From Pseudomonas fluorescens (GTDB lineage Bacteria > Pseudomonadota > Gammaproteobacteria > Pseudomonadales > Pseudomonadaceae), in the NCBI RefSeq assembly GCF_001623525.1, contig NZ_CP015225.1:5654501-5718500 (forward strand): a DNA stretch of 64,000 bases, in the 5' to 3' direction. The notes below the pieces were generated by a model. The model was not told the origin of the DNA, did no database searches, and saw only the letters and a program-made list of their open reading frames with translations. Position 1 is the stretch's first letter. Each line of letters starts with the position of its first letter. Shown here in pieces: positions 17,118 to 26,450 of this stretch. A program made the position numbers and the translations under genes.

Positions 17118-17774
17118 TCAGGCGCGCCGCGCGTGATACAGGCTCACATGCCGAAACTCTTCAGGCTCGGCCAGGTCCGGCAAGGTCATGGCCTGGAGCA
17201 TGTCGATGCGTCGGTACAGCGGATGCTGGAAGTCCCGCACCCGGGAATCGGCCACCAACGCCTCGCGACCACGGCTGAGGAATTGATCGAGCAGCGGCAG
17301 GTTGGCCCGGTCGTAGAGCACATCGGCGACCAGGATCAGGTCGAAGCGATCGGCCTCGGCGAAGAAATCCGTTGAATACCCCAGCTCCACGTCATTGAGC
17401 GCGGCATTGGCCCGGCACGCGGCAATCGCCAGAGGGTCCAGGTCGCAGGCCACCACCTCCAGCGCTCCAGCCTTGACCGCCGCGATGCCCGCCACGCCGG
17501 AACCGGCGCCAAAATCCAATATGCGCTTGCCCTTGACCCACTGCGGCTGTTCGGCCAGATAGCGCGCCATCGCCAAGCCGCTGGCCCAGCAGAAACTCCA
17601 ATAGGGCGGCTCGTGGAGAATGCGCCGGGTTTCTTCCGGGCTGAAGGCGCGGTCCATGTTGTCGCCGTCGATCAGCCACAACTTCAAGTCGGCGCCGGGT
17701 AGCGGGCAGGCCACCAGGCGCGCGTCACCCAGCAATTCACTCAACGCCCGTTGCAGGTCCTGCGGTGCACTCAT
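17118..17774 (-). CDS. Class I SAM-dependent methyltransferase (small-molecule or protein lysine type)
   Basis: 218 residues. ILDFGAGSGVAG (near 79-90) is the SAM-binding motif I, VVACDLDP is motif post-I, and DLILVADVLYD (near 148-158) matches the D-x-x-x-x-x-D-V-x-Y segment of the METTL21/ETFB-lysine/nicotinamide methyltransferase group. Neighbouring LxxPxWSFCWASG ahead of motif I is typical of that group. The substrate cannot be told from sequence. Its ATG overlaps the stop codon region of the adjacent lipoprotein gene by four bases in the order lipoprotein then methyltransferase relative to the minus strand. Confidence 0.8.
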   Translation of the reverse strand: MSAPQDLQRALSELLGDARLVACPLPGADLKLWLIDGDNMDRAFSPEETRRILHEPPYWSFCWASGLAMARYLAEQPQWVKGKRILDFGAGSGVAGIAAVKAGALEVVACDLDPLAIAACRANAALNDVELGYSTDFFAEADRFDLILVADVLYDRANLPLLDQFLSRGREALVADSRVRDFQHPLYRRIDMLQAMTLPDLAEPEEFRHVSLYHARRA

Positions 17775-18235
17775 GGCGCTTTGACGAATTGCAGGGCGCC
17801 CAGGGCCTGGGTGGTTGGTTGGCTGATGCGTTGCTCCGGCAGGTGCAGGATCAACTGGCCCGACTGGCTGGCGCGGCCGCGCAGCTCGACGCGAGCGCCG
17901 AGCGGGAAGGCATCGGGGTTGAAACGCAGGCGGAAGGGCAGGGCCTGGTTGGTGCCGATCAGGCTGGAACTGGCGAGTAATTGCTGTGGGCGGTCCTTGT
18001 CATCGATCACCAGCAACGCCAGTTCGACCTCGGCCCCGGCCGGCACGCCTTGCAAGGTGCCGCTCAATTCGCGCTGATACGCCGGCAGCGGCCCTAGCTC
18101 GGCCGCTTGGCGGGCTTTTTCCTGGGCCTGTTTCGGCGCTGGTGCCGGGGCGGGAGCCGCGGGTTTGGGTGCGTCGCTGCTGCACGCCATCAGCAGGCTG
18201 AAAAGACTGAGCAAAACGAGCGATCGTAGCGGCAT
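17771..18235 (-). CDS. YbaY/YscW-family lipoprotein
   Basis: 154 residues. The N-terminus [20 protein letters not shown] is a lipoprotein signal with lipobox LMAC, giving a Cys-anchored mature protein. A Pro/Ala-rich linker (about 25-45) precedes a beta-rich domain of the YbaY/YscW kind. Such lipoproteins face the periplasm; some act as secretin pilots, but YbaY itself has no settled function. The start was placed at 18235, where the signal peptide begins, nine codons inside a longer open frame. The stop overlaps the methyltransferase start (ATGA), so the two are co-translated. Confidence 0.8.
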   Translation of the reverse strand: MPLRSLVLLSLFSLLMACSSDAPKPAAPAPAPAPKQAQEKARQAAELGPLPAYQRELSGTLQGVPAGAEVELALLVIDDKDRPQQLLASSSLIGTNQALPFRLRFNPDAFPLGARVELRGRASQSGQLILHLPEQRISQPTTQALGALQFVKAP

Positions 18236-18362
18236 GTGTGGCTCCAGCAAGGTGAATTCCATGGATCTGACGGTAAGCCCGTCTGTATACCGTAAACCCT
18301 ATGGCTTGTCTTGCCAGTGGGATGCGCTACCATGGCCCTCCCTTTTTTTGTTGCCTGCCACC

Positions 18363-18827
18363 ATGCACTGTCCCTTCTGCGGTGCCAACGACACCAAGGT
18401 CATCGACTCGCGACTGGTCGCCGAGGGCGAACAAGTCCGCCGCCGCCGCGAATGCCTGGCTTGCGGCGAACGTTTCACGACGTTCGAGACCGCTGAACTG
18501 GTGTTGCCGCGCCTGATCAAAACCGACGGCAGCCGCCAGCCGTTCGATGAAGAAAAACTGCGCGCCGGCATGCAGCGCGCCCTGGAAAAACGCCCGGTGA
18601 GCGTCGAGCGCCTGGAAGCGGCGCTGGTGCACATCAAGCACAAGCTGCGGGCGACCGGCGAGCGCGAGGTCAAATCCCTGGTGGTCGGTGAGTTGGTGAT
18701 GGCCGAGCTGCAGAAGCTCGATGAAGTCGCCTACATCCGTTTTGCCTCGGTGTACCGGCGCTTCCAGGACTTGAACGAGTTCCGCGAAGAAATCGACCGC
18801 CTGGCTCGCGAACCGGTGAAAGAATGA
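18363..18827 (+). CDS. nrdR: Transcriptional repressor NrdR
   Basis: 154 residues beginning [17 protein letters not shown] and CLAC form the zinc ribbon (residues 3-34), followed by the ATP-cone domain ([15 protein letters not shown] region, about 49-139). NrdR senses dATP/ATP and represses ribonucleotide reductase operons by binding paired NrdR boxes. The length matches the family exactly. The stop overlaps ribD by four bases, as in many gammaproteobacteria, so nrdR leads the riboflavin gene run. Confidence 0.95.
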   Translation: MHCPFCGANDTKVIDSRLVAEGEQVRRRRECLACGERFTTFETAELVLPRLIKTDGSRQPFDEEKLRAGMQRALEKRPVSVERLEAALVHIKHKLRATGEREVKSLVVGELVMAELQKLDEVAYIRFASVYRRFQDLNEFREEIDRLAREPVKE

Positions 18828-19957
18828 CCGGCTCGGCGCAGCAGGCCGTCCTCGACGCCCACTACATGGCCCGTGCCCTGGAGTTGGCGCGGCGCGGTCA
18901 CTACACCACCCACCCCAATCCCCGGGTCGGTTGCGTGATCGTGCGTGACGGGCAGATTGTCGGCGAAGGCTGGCACATCCGTGCCGGCGAGCCCCATGCC
19001 GAAGTCCATGCCCTGCGCGCCGCTGGCGAACAGGCTCGCGGCGCCACGGCTTACGTGACCCTCGAGCCGTGCAGCCATCACGGGCGTACGCCGCCGTGTG
19101 CCGATGCGCTGGTCAACGCCGGCGTGGCGCGGGTGGTGGCGGCGATGCAGGACCCTAACCCGGAAGTCGCCGGGCGTGGCCTGCAAAGGCTGGCCCAGGC
19201 CGGCATCGCCACCGAAAGCGGCGTGCTGGAGGGTGAAGCACGTAAGCTCAATGAAGGTTTTCTCAAACGCATGGAGCAGGGGCTGCCGTTCGTGCGGGTC
19301 AAGCTCGCCATGAGCCTCGATGGCCGCACCGCCATGGAAAGCGGCGAAAGCCAGTGGATCACTGGCCCGGCCGCACGTTCGGCGGTGCAACGCCTGCGCG
19401 CCCAGGCCAGTGTGGTGCTGACCGGCGCCGATACGGTGCTGGCGGACAACGCCCGGCTGACCGTGCGCGCCGATGAACTCGGGCTCGATGCCGAGCAGAC
19501 GGCGTTGGTCATGAGCCGCCCGCCGCTGCGGGTGTTGGTGGACGGTCGTCTGCGGGTGCCGCTGGATGCCGCGTTTTTCAAGGCCGGTCCGGCGCTGGTC
19601 GCTACCTGCATGGCGGTGGAAGAACAATACGCCAACGGTCCCGAATGCATGATCGTGGCAGGCGATGACGGCCAGGTCGATCTGCGTCGGCTGCTGGTGG
19701 CGCTGGCTGCCCGGGATGTCAATGAAGTGCTGGTGGAGGCTGGTCCGCGCCTGGCGGGCGCTTTTGCCCGGCAAGGGCTGGTGGACGAGTTCCAGATTTT
19801 CATCGCCGGCAAGTTCCTCGGTTCTTCGGCGCGGCCGCTGTTGGACTGGCCGCTGGCGCAGATGAAGGACGCTCCCCAGCTGAAAATCACCGAAATCCGC
19901 GCCGTGGGCGATGACTGGCGAGTCATCGCCGTTCCCGTTCCACCGGCCAGCGTATAA
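18824..19957 (+). CDS. ribD: Riboflavin biosynthesis deaminase/reductase RibD
   Basis: 377 residues. The deaminase domain has the zinc ligands HAEVHAL and [12 protein letters not shown] (residues about 50-95). The reductase domain follows from about 155 with [11 protein letters not shown] and the late [10 protein letters not shown] motif. RibD carries out the second and third steps of riboflavin synthesis: deamination of the pyrimidine, then NADPH reduction of the ribosyl group. Four-base overlap with nrdR indicates coupling. Riboflavin synthase follows after 46 bases. Confidence 0.95.
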   Translation: MTGSAQQAVLDAHYMARALELARRGHYTTHPNPRVGCVIVRDGQIVGEGWHIRAGEPHAEVHALRAAGEQARGATAYVTLEPCSHHGRTPPCADALVNAGVARVVAAMQDPNPEVAGRGLQRLAQAGIATESGVLEGEARKLNEGFLKRMEQGLPFVRVKLAMSLDGRTAMESGESQWITGPAARSAVQRLRAQASVVLTGADTVLADNARLTVRADELGLDAEQTALVMSRPPLRVLVDGRLRVPLDAAFFKAGPALVATCMAVEEQYANGPECMIVAGDDGQVDLRRLLVALAARDVNEVLVEAGPRLAGAFARQGLVDEFQIFIAGKFLGSSARPLLDWPLAQMKDAPQLKITEIRAVGDDWRVIAVPVPPASV

Positions 19958-20003
19958 TTCCCGGCTTTCGCGCAAGCGGCGGCCTGTTCTCGAGGAGGAC
20001 TCC

Positions 20004-20669
20004 ATGTTTACCGGCATCATCGAATCCATCGGCAGCATCCGTGCACTCACCCCCAAGGGCGGCGATGTGCGGGTCTACGTCGAAACCGGCAAGCTCGACC
20101 TGAGCGACGTCAAGCTGGGCGACAGCATCGCCGTGAACGGCGTGTGCCTGACCGCCGTTGAACTGCCCGGCAACGGCTTCCTGGCCGACGTCAGCCGTGA
20201 AACCCTCGACTGCACGGCCATGAACGACCTCAAGAGTGGCAGCCCGGTCAACCTGGAAAAAGCCCTGACCCCCACCACTCGCTTGGGCGGGCACCTGGTC
20301 AGCGGCCATGTGGACGGCGTCGGCGAAGTGGTCTCGCGTACCGATAACGCCCGGGCCGTGGAGTTTCGCATCCGCGCGCCCAAGGAGCTGGCCAAGTACA
20401 TCGCCCATAAAGGCTCGATCACCGTCGACGGTACCAGCCTGACGGTCAACGCGGTGGATGGTGCCGAATTCCTGCTGACGATCATTCCCCACACCCTGAG
20501 CGAAACCATCATGGCCTCGTACCGGCCAGGTCGCCGGGTCAACCTGGAAGTCGACTTGCTGGCCCGTTACCTGGAGCGCCTGCTGCTCGGTGACAAGGCC
20601 GCGGAGCCTGCATCCGGCAGCAACATCACCGAAAGCTTCCTGGCCGCCAACGGCTACCTCAAATCCTGA
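20004..20669 (+). CDS. ribC: Riboflavin synthase, alpha chain
   Basis: 221 residues starting MFTGIIESIGSI, the universal N-terminus of the family. The protein is an internal duplication: two lumazine-binding barrels, the second beginning near residue 97 with GGHLVSGHVDGVGE. It converts two molecules of 6,7-dimethyl-8-ribityllumazine into riboflavin and a pyrimidine. GAGGAGG precedes the ATG at 20004. It is also called ribE in some systems; the Pseudomonas name is used here. Confidence 0.95.
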   Translation: MFTGIIESIGSIRALTPKGGDVRVYVETGKLDLSDVKLGDSIAVNGVCLTAVELPGNGFLADVSRETLDCTAMNDLKSGSPVNLEKALTPTTRLGGHLVSGHVDGVGEVVSRTDNARAVEFRIRAPKELAKYIAHKGSITVDGTSLTVNAVDGAEFLLTIIPHTLSETIMASYRPGRRVNLEVDLLARYLERLLLGDKAAEPASGSNITESFLAANGYLKS

Positions 20670-20685
20670 CCCAAGGGGGTGCCGC

Positions 20686-21777
20686 GTGGCGCTCAATAGC
20701 ATCGAAGAACTGGTTGAAGACATCCGCCAAGGCAAGATGGTCATCCTCATGGATGACGAAGACCGCGAGAACGAAGGCGACCTGATCATGGCCGCCGAAT
20801 GCTGCAAGGCCGAGCACATCAACTTCATGGCCAAGCATGCTCGTGGGCTGATCTGCATGCCGATGACCCGCGAGCGCTGCGAGCTGCTGAAGCTGCCGCT
20901 GATGGCACCGCGCAACGGCTCGGGCTTCGGCACCAAGTTCACCGTGTCCATCGAGGCTGCCGAGGGCGTGACCACCGGTATTTCCGCGGCTGACCGTGCG
21001 CGCACCGTGCAGGCGGCTGCCGCGAAAGACGCCAAGGCCGAAGACATCGTCAGCCCCGGCCACATCTTCCCGCTGATGGCCCAGGCTGGCGGCACCCTGG
21101 CCCGCGCCGGCCACACCGAAGCGGCCTGCGACCTGGCGCGCATGGCCGGCTTCGAGCCCAGCGGCGTGATCTGCGAAGTGATGAACGACGACGGCACCAT
21201 GTCCCGTCGTGCGGAGCTGGAAACCTTCGCCGCCGAACACAACATCAAGATCGGCACCATCGCCGACCTGATCCACTACCGGATGATCCACGAACGTACC
21301 GTTCAGCGGATTGCCGAGCAGCCGCTGGACAGCGAACTGGGCCAGTTCAACCTGGTGACCTACCGCGACTCGGTGGAAGGCGACGTGCACATGGCGCTGA
21401 CCCTGGGCACCGTGTGCGCCGAAGAGCCGACCCTGGTGCGGGTGCACAACATGGACCCATTGCGCGACCTGTTGATGGTCAAGCAACCCGGCCGCTGGAG
21501 CCTGCGGGCCGCCATGGCCGCGGTGGCCGAGGCCGGCAGCGGCGTGGTGCTGCTGCTCGGGCACCCACTCGATGGCGACGTGCTGCTGGCGCACATCCGC
21601 GAAACCGCGGATCAAGCCGCCGTGAAAAAACCGACCACCTACAGCATTGTCGGTGCCGGTTCGCAGATCCTTCGGGACCTGGGCGTGCGTAAAATGCGCC
21701 TGATGAGCGCACCGATGAAATTTAATGCGATATCCGGTTTCGATCTGGAAGTTGTAGAATACGTGCCCTCCGAATAA
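20686..21777 (+). CDS. ribBA: 3,4-dihydroxy-2-butanone 4-phosphate synthase with a degenerate GTP cyclohydrolase II domain
   Basis: 363 residues from GTG 20686, preceded by AAGGGGG. The N-terminal half is a full DHBP synthase with the acidic metal loop DDEDRENEGDL and the late GHTEAACDLARMAG His motif. The C-terminal half has the GTP cyclohydrolase II fold but lacks the zinc Cys cluster (CxTGD...RCDCG), so it is unlikely to hydrolyse GTP. A separate complete ribA at 25417 supplies that step. The gene makes the four-carbon unit used by lumazine synthase, encoded next. I saw no FMN riboswitch ahead of it. Confidence 0.92.
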   Translation: MALNSIEELVEDIRQGKMVILMDDEDRENEGDLIMAAECCKAEHINFMAKHARGLICMPMTRERCELLKLPLMAPRNGSGFGTKFTVSIEAAEGVTTGISAADRARTVQAAAAKDAKAEDIVSPGHIFPLMAQAGGTLARAGHTEAACDLARMAGFEPSGVICEVMNDDGTMSRRAELETFAAEHNIKIGTIADLIHYRMIHERTVQRIAEQPLDSELGQFNLVTYRDSVEGDVHMALTLGTVCAEEPTLVRVHNMDPLRDLLMVKQPGRWSLRAAMAAVAEAGSGVVLLLGHPLDGDVLLAHIRETADQAAVKKPTTYSIVGAGSQILRDLGVRKMRLMSAPMKFNAISGFDLEVVEYVPSE

Positions 21778-21826
21778 TGGCCTGCGGATTCCGGCATTAT
21801 TGTTCACTTGAGGCTTGTTAGATTCA

Positions 21827-21969
21827 TTGTGGCGAGGGAGCTTGCTCCCGCTTGGGTGCGCAGCACCCACAACTGGGCCGCTGCGCAGCACCCACAATAG
21901 GGGCCGCTGCGCAGCACCCACAATAGGGGCCGCTTCGCAGCCCAGCGGGAGCAAGCTCCCTCGCCACAA
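21827..21969. repeat. REPIN with an expanded 26-bp tandem repeat in its spacer
   Basis: The outer parts are facing GTGGCGAGGGAGC-type REP elements. Between them, two identical 26-base units stand head to tail (21878-21903 and 21904-21929), flanked by partial copies (GCGCAGCACCCACAA). The rest of the 300-base ribBA-ribH gap holds only the ribH leader hairpin. Confidence 0.85.
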
Positions 21970-22033
21970 AAGCTTGAAATGGACAGCATGACGGGATCTG
22001 CGGGTGCTGTAGATTCGAGACTAATATCACTGA

Positions 22034-22056
22034 GGAGCGCGTATAGAACGCGCTCC
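22034..22056 (+). promoter_or_regulatory. Perfect stem-loop in the ribH leader
   Basis: GGAGCGCG and CGCGCTCC form an eight-base perfect stem around a seven-base loop, 23 bases before the ribH start codon. There is no T run, so it looks like a leader or processing structure rather than a terminator. Confidence 0.5.
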
Positions 22057-22078
22057 GGCTCTTTAAGAGATCTGACGA

Positions 22079-22555
22079 ATGACCCTGAAGACCATCGAAG
22101 GTACCTTCATCGCCCCCAAAGGCCGCTACGCTCTGGTAGTGGGCCGTTTCAACAGTTTCGTGGTCGAGAGCCTGGTTGGCGGTGCGGTCGATGCCCTGGT
22201 TCGCCATGGCGTGAGCGAAAGCGACATCACCATCATCCGTGCCCCTGGCGCCTTCGAAATTCCGCTGGTTGCGCAGAAAGTCGCTCAAAAGGGCGAATAT
22301 GCGGCGATCATCGCCCTGGGCGCGGTCATTCGTGGCGGTACTCCGCACTTCGAATACGTGGCCGGCGAATGCACCAAGGGCCTGGCCCAGGTGTCCATGG
22401 AATTCGGCGTGCCAGTCGCTTTCGGCGTACTGACCGTTGACTCCATCGAGCAAGCCATCGAGCGTTCCGGCACCAAGGCCGGTAACAAAGGTGCCGAAGC
22501 TGCCCTGTCCGCCCTGGAAATGGTCAGCCTGCTGGCGCAGTTGGAGGCCAAGTGA
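22079..22555 (+). CDS. ribH: 6,7-dimethyl-8-ribityllumazine synthase
   Basis: 158 residues with the family signatures [15 protein letters not shown] near the N-terminus, [11 protein letters not shown] in the middle and [14 protein letters not shown] around residues 80-95. It condenses the RibD product with the DHBP made by RibBA to give lumazine, the substrate of riboflavin synthase, and family members assemble into pentamers or icosahedra. It is separated from ribBA by a REPIN and a leader hairpin, but coupled to nusB by a four-base overlap. Confidence 0.95.
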   Translation: MTLKTIEGTFIAPKGRYALVVGRFNSFVVESLVGGAVDALVRHGVSESDITIIRAPGAFEIPLVAQKVAQKGEYAAIIALGAVIRGGTPHFEYVAGECTKGLAQVSMEFGVPVAFGVLTVDSIEQAIERSGTKAGNKGAEAALSALEMVSLLAQLEAK

Positions 22556-23052
22556 TTAGCGACGAAAGCGATCGTTTCAACCCGCGCGATCCAAAGCCTG
22601 CGGATGCCGGCAAGCCGTCGAAAAGTGCCAAGCGCCGCGAAGCCCGTCAGCTCGCGACCCAGGCGCTGTATCAATGGCACATGGCCAAGCAATCGCTGAA
22701 CGAGATTGAAGCGCAGTTTCGGGTCGACAACGATTTCAGTGATGTCGATGGCGCTTACTTCCGCGAGATCCTGCACGGGGTCCCGCAGTTCAAGACTGAA
22801 ATCGACACCGCGCTCACGCCTTGCCTGGACCTGACCATCGAAGAGCTGGATCCGGTTGAACTGGCGGTGCTGCGCCTGTCCACCTGGGAGCTGCTCAAGC
22901 GCGTCGACGTACCGTACCGCGTGGTGATCAACGAAGGGATCGAGCTGGCGAAAGTCTTCGGCTCCACCGATGGCCACAAGTTCGTCAACGGTGTGCTCGA
23001 CAAACTTGCCCCGCGCTTGCGTGAAGCCGAAGTGAAGGCGTTCAAGCGCTGA
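22552..23052 (+). CDS. nusB: Transcription antitermination factor NusB
   Basis: 166 residues from a GTG overlapping the ribH stop (GTGA), with TTGGAGG upstream. The Arg-rich N-terminal helix ([16 protein letters not shown]) binds boxA RNA, and the C-terminal half has the NusB-typical [13 protein letters not shown] and [10 protein letters not shown] segments. NusB with NusE loads onto boxA and supports antitermination of rRNA operons. The ribH-nusB-thiL order is widespread in gammaproteobacteria. Confidence 0.95.
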   Translation: MISDESDRFNPRDPKPADAGKPSKSAKRREARQLATQALYQWHMAKQSLNEIEAQFRVDNDFSDVDGAYFREILHGVPQFKTEIDTALTPCLDLTIEELDPVELAVLRLSTWELLKRVDVPYRVVINEGIELAKVFGSTDGHKFVNGVLDKLAPRLREAEVKAFKR

Positions 23053-23070
23053 TTGGCGTTTGCAGCGGCT

Positions 23071-24036
23071 ATGGGCGAATTTGAGCTGATCCGTCACTAC
23101 TTCGCCGCCGCGCCTTGTGCGCAGGGCGGCGAGGGCGTTGCGCTGGGGATCGGCGACGACTGCGCCCTGCTGGCCGTTCCTCCCGGGGAACAGCTGGCGG
23201 TGTCCACCGACACGCTCGTGGCCGGTGTGCATTTTCCAGACCCTTGCGAGCCGTTCCTGCTCGGCCAGCGCTCGCTGGCCGTGGCGGTCAGTGACCTGGC
23301 CGCCATGGGCGCCAACCCTTTCGCCTTTACCCTTGCCCTGACCTTGCCGACGGTGACCGCCGATTGGCTGCAAGCCTATGCCCGCGGTTTGAACCACATG
23401 GCCCAGGCCTGTGGCGTGGCGCTGGTGGGGGGGGACACCACACGTGGGCCCCTGAGCCTGACCATGACAGTGTTTGGCCGCGTGCCGTCCGGCCAGGCCC
23501 TGACCCGTAGCGGCGCGCGGCCCGGCGACCTGCTGTGTGTGGGCGGCGAATTGGGCAATGCCGCCGGCGCATTGCCGCTGGTGCTCGGCCAGCGCAGCGC
23601 CGAACCTGCGATTGCCGAGCCGTTGCTGGCCCATTACTGGTCGCCACGTCCGCAGATCGACCTGGGCCTGGCGTTGCGGGGCAAGGCCAGCGCGGCGATG
23701 GATATTTCCGACGGCCTGCTGGCCGATTGCGGGCATATCGCCCAAGCGTGCGGGGTGGCCTTGCAGGTTGAACGGGACCGACTGCCGCTGTCCAACGCTC
23801 TGGTAGCGTTTCTTGGCCGGGCGGATGCCGAGCAGGCCGCCCTGAGCGGCGGTGACGATTACGTGCTGTTGTTCGCCGTGCCAGCAAGCCGATTGTCGGC
23901 GTTGCAGGCCGCCGGCTGGCCGATCCACGTGATCGGCCGTGTACTGGCCGGGCAAGGCGTCACGCTGGTCGACAGCCTCGGGCACGACATCACCCCGCCA
24001 GTGCGGGGCTATCAACATTTTCGGGAGACACCGTGA
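23071..24036 (+). CDS. thiL: Thiamine-monophosphate kinase
   Basis: 321 residues starting MGEFELIRHYF. GIGDDCALL near residue 32 and the DTLVAGVHF segment form the ATP/metal site; AMDISDGLLAD near 210 is the second conserved acidic motif and SGGDDYVLLFA follows. It phosphorylates thiamine monophosphate to the active pyrophosphate cofactor. An earlier in-frame TTG is possible, but homology begins at this ATG. The stop overlaps pgpA by four bases. Confidence 0.95.
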   Translation: MGEFELIRHYFAAAPCAQGGEGVALGIGDDCALLAVPPGEQLAVSTDTLVAGVHFPDPCEPFLLGQRSLAVAVSDLAAMGANPFAFTLALTLPTVTADWLQAYARGLNHMAQACGVALVGGDTTRGPLSLTMTVFGRVPSGQALTRSGARPGDLLCVGGELGNAAGALPLVLGQRSAEPAIAEPLLAHYWSPRPQIDLGLALRGKASAAMDISDGLLADCGHIAQACGVALQVERDRLPLSNALVAFLGRADAEQAALSGGDDYVLLFAVPASRLSALQAAGWPIHVIGRVLAGQGVTLVDSLGHDITPPVRGYQHFRETP

Positions 24037-24536
24037 CAGATCATCCCAACCAGGTCCCGGCAGAGTTCGTTCCGCCTTCGGTCTGGCGCAATCCCTGGCA
24101 TTTCCTGGCATTTGGCTTCGGTTCGGGTACTTTACCCAAAGCCCCGGGCACCTGGGGCTCGCTGGTTGCGCTACCCTTCATACCGTTGTGGCAGATGTTG
24201 CCGGACTGGGGCTACTGGTTGATGCTGGGCATCACCATGCTGTTTGGCTTCTGGCTGTGTGGCAAAGTGGCGGATGACCTTCGGGTGCACGATCATGAAG
24301 GCATCGTCTGGGACGAAATGGTCGGCATGTGGATCACCTTGTGGCTGGTACCGGAAGGCTGGTATTGGTTGCTGGCGGGTTTCCTGGTGTTCCGTTTCTT
24401 CGATATCCTCAAGCCGTGGCCGATCCGCTGGATCGACAGGCATGTACACGGCGGTGTCGGTATCATGCTCGATGATGTGTTGGCCGGGGTTTTCGCCTGG
24501 CTGGCAATGCAGGGATTGGTGTGGTGTTTCACCTGA
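24033..24536 (+). CDS. pgpA: Phosphatidylglycerophosphatase A
   Basis: 167 residues. GSGTLPKAPGTWGSL near residues 30-44 and DHEGIVWDEMVG near 88-99 are PgpA signatures, and four hydrophobic segments anchor it in the inner membrane. It removes the phosphate from phosphatidylglycerophosphate to give phosphatidylglycerol. The GTG start overlaps the thiL stop. Confidence 0.93.
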   Translation: MTDHPNQVPAEFVPPSVWRNPWHFLAFGFGSGTLPKAPGTWGSLVALPFIPLWQMLPDWGYWLMLGITMLFGFWLCGKVADDLRVHDHEGIVWDEMVGMWITLWLVPEGWYWLLAGFLVFRFFDILKPWPIRWIDRHVHGGVGIMLDDVLAGVFAWLAMQGLVWCFT

Positions 24537-24547
24537 GGGAGTCAGGC

Positions 24548-25306
24548 ATGGGCGTAAGCCGCGCACTACTGCTGTTGCTGTGTTTAGGAGCCTGTTTGGG
24601 GGCAAGGGCGGTCGAGTCGACGCCGCTGCCTGACAAGATCCGTGCGGCCAGCGAAGAGTGGGCCGATTACACCCAGGCCGATGGCCAGGGCATGGGCTGG
24701 GATATCTTGCGCGCGGTCTTCGAGCCTGAAGGCGTCAAGCTGGAGATCCGCAGTGTGCCCTACACCCGCTCGATCGGGTTGGTGCAGCGCGGCGAGGTCG
24801 ACGTGCAGGTTGGCGCCTATCGGGATGAATCCGAAGGCGTGCTTTACCCGCATTGGCACTACGACGTCGATCATATCTATGCCTTGGGGCTGGCCTCCAA
24901 GCCTTCACCGACGCTGGCGACGATTGGCAACTATCGACTGGTGTGGATGCGCGGGTACGAATACAACAACTACCTGCCCAACATCCGGCGTTTCAATGAG
25001 ATTCACCGCGCCGTAGGTATCTTGCCGATGCTGGCCCATGATCGTGCCGATTTTTATATCGATGCGTTGATGGAAATCCAGGATGTGCTTGCCAAGGCCG
25101 ACGATCCCAAGCAATTCAAGTTTTCGCCCCTGATCAATTTGCCGCTGTACCTGGGGTTCGCCAACAACGAAAACGGCCGTACGTTGCGGGCGCTGTTCGA
25201 TCGACGCATGGAAGTGTTGGTGAAGAGCGGCGAGTTGAAACCGATTTTCGAACGCTGGAAGCAACCCTATCCTTTCGACGAGAATGGCAAGCCGCCGAAG
25301 CCATGA
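24548..25306 (+). CDS. Periplasmic amino-acid-type substrate-binding protein
   Basis: 252 residues with a Sec signal peptide (MGVSRALLLLLCLGACLGARA) and the two-lobe bacterial extracellular solute-binding family 3 fold: the DILRAVFEPEG and PYTRSIGLVQRGEVDVQVGAY segments are typical. There is no ABC permease or ATPase alongside, so it may be an orphan receptor or sensor partner rather than an importer component. A GAGGGAG site supports the ATG at 24548. The pgpA gene lies directly upstream. The ligand is unknown. Confidence 0.8.
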   Translation: MGVSRALLLLLCLGACLGARAVESTPLPDKIRAASEEWADYTQADGQGMGWDILRAVFEPEGVKLEIRSVPYTRSIGLVQRGEVDVQVGAYRDESEGVLYPHWHYDVDHIYALGLASKPSPTLATIGNYRLVWMRGYEYNNYLPNIRRFNEIHRAVGILPMLAHDRADFYIDALMEIQDVLAKADDPKQFKFSPLINLPLYLGFANNENGRTLRALFDRRMEVLVKSGELKPIFERWKQPYPFDENGKPPKP

Positions 25307-25416
25307 TCAATCTTATCGATGTTCATTAGCGATAATTCAGCCTAAGCGTCTGTCGGATCGTGCTGTTACAATGCCCGCCTCTGCGAATCTCCAGTACTAG
25401 AATCAGGAGCACACCG

Positions 25417-26034
25417 GTGCCTGTCGTTTTTGTTGCCGCTTCCAAGCTGCCAACGCCCTTTGCGCAATTCACCATGCATGGTTTTCTCGATGAAGCCACC
25501 GGCCGCGAGCACGTTGTGCTGAGCCTGGGTGATTTCGCCGACGGTGCACCGGTGCTGGGCCGCCTGCATTCCGAATGCCTGACCGGCGACGCCCTGTTCA
25601 GCCAGCGCTGCGATTGCGGTTCGCAACTCGAGGCCGCGCTGCAAGCCATTGCCCGTGAAGGCCGTGGTGTGTTGTTGTACCTGCGCCAGGAAGGGCGTGG
25701 TATCGGCTTGTTGAACAAGATCCGCGCCTATGAACTGCAAGATGGCGGCGCCGATACTGTGGAAGCCAACGAACGCCTGGGCTTTGCCGCCGACCTGCGT
25801 GACTACAGCATTTGCTTGCCGATGCTCGAACACCTGGGTATCAAGTCCCTGCGGCTGATGACCAACAACCCACGCAAGGTCAAGGCCTTGACCGACATGG
25901 GCATCGTGGTGGCCGAGCGTGTGCCGCTGCACACCGGTCACAACCCCCACAACAAACTCTACCTGGCAACCAAGGCCAGCAAGCTCGACCACATGATGGG
26001 TAACGAGCACCAAGGCGAGGTTGACCGGGCGTGA
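25417..26034 (+). CDS. ribA: GTP cyclohydrolase II
   Basis: 205 residues from GTG 25417, with CAGGAG seven bases upstream; the protein begins [15 protein letters not shown]. It has the zinc-binding Cys set [16 protein letters not shown] (residues about 53-68), the catalytic [11 protein letters not shown] and the late GHNPHN. It opens the imidazole ring of GTP, the first committed step of riboflavin synthesis. It is needed because the C-terminal half of RibBA lacks the zinc ligands. The stop overlaps the next gene by four bases. Confidence 0.95.
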   Translation: MPVVFVAASKLPTPFAQFTMHGFLDEATGREHVVLSLGDFADGAPVLGRLHSECLTGDALFSQRCDCGSQLEAALQAIAREGRGVLLYLRQEGRGIGLLNKIRAYELQDGGADTVEANERLGFAADLRDYSICLPMLEHLGIKSLRLMTNNPRKVKALTDMGIVVAERVPLHTGHNPHNKLYLATKASKLDHMMGNEHQGEVDRA

Positions 26035-26450
26035 CGCGCGGTCAGGTTCGGCGGCGGCTATCGGTCAGTTGGTGGAAATACCTGGCCCTGGCCTTGCTGC
26101 CGCTGTTCGTGATCAACGCGGTGTTCGGCCAGGGCGAAGCGATTCTGCCGGTGCTGGCGATGCCGCTGTTCATTGCCGGCGTGGCGTCGATGTTTGTCAG
26201 CCTGCGATTCTTCGGGCCGTACAAGCAAGCCCTGATCGCCACCCAGAAAGCGCTCGACACGCCCGAAGAACCCCAGGCCTGGATTGACCTGGCGGCCCGT
26301 CGCCGCTCAGCCTTCCTGGTGGCCGGGCTACCGGCCTGGGTTGGTGCCCTTGCGGTGTTCGTGGGCCTGGAAGCGGTGCCGTTGATGCTGCTGGCCTTGT
26401 CGACCGCCGTGTTGTTCTACCTGTACCGCATCCCGCGCCAACTCGGCTGA
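26031..26450 (+). CDS. Small hydrophobic membrane protein, unknown function
   Basis: 139 residues with four predicted membrane helices in two hairpins (residues about 16-35, 38-58, 92-110, 112-132) separated by a polar, helical stretch with [14 protein letters not shown]. The GTG start overlaps the ribA stop, and the stop overlaps the btuF-like ATG by one base, so it is translated between them. It corresponds in position to PA4046. I recognise no catalytic motif. Confidence 0.75.
   Translation: MTRGQVRRRLSVSWWKYLALALLPLFVINAVFGQGEAILPVLAMPLFIAGVASMFVSLRFFGPYKQALIATQKALDTPEEPQAWIDLAARRRSAFLVAGLPAWVGALAVFVGLEAVPLMLLALSTAVLFYLYRIPRQLG

Noticed and set aside
21827..21969. Tandem repeats resembling a short CRISPR array
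   Set aside because: Units are directly abutting without unique spacers, lie inside REP arms, and there are no cas genes.
21778..22078. Possible FMN riboswitch before ribH or ribBA
   Set aside because: No RFN-type conserved helices were found; the gap holds a REPIN and one simple stem-loop.
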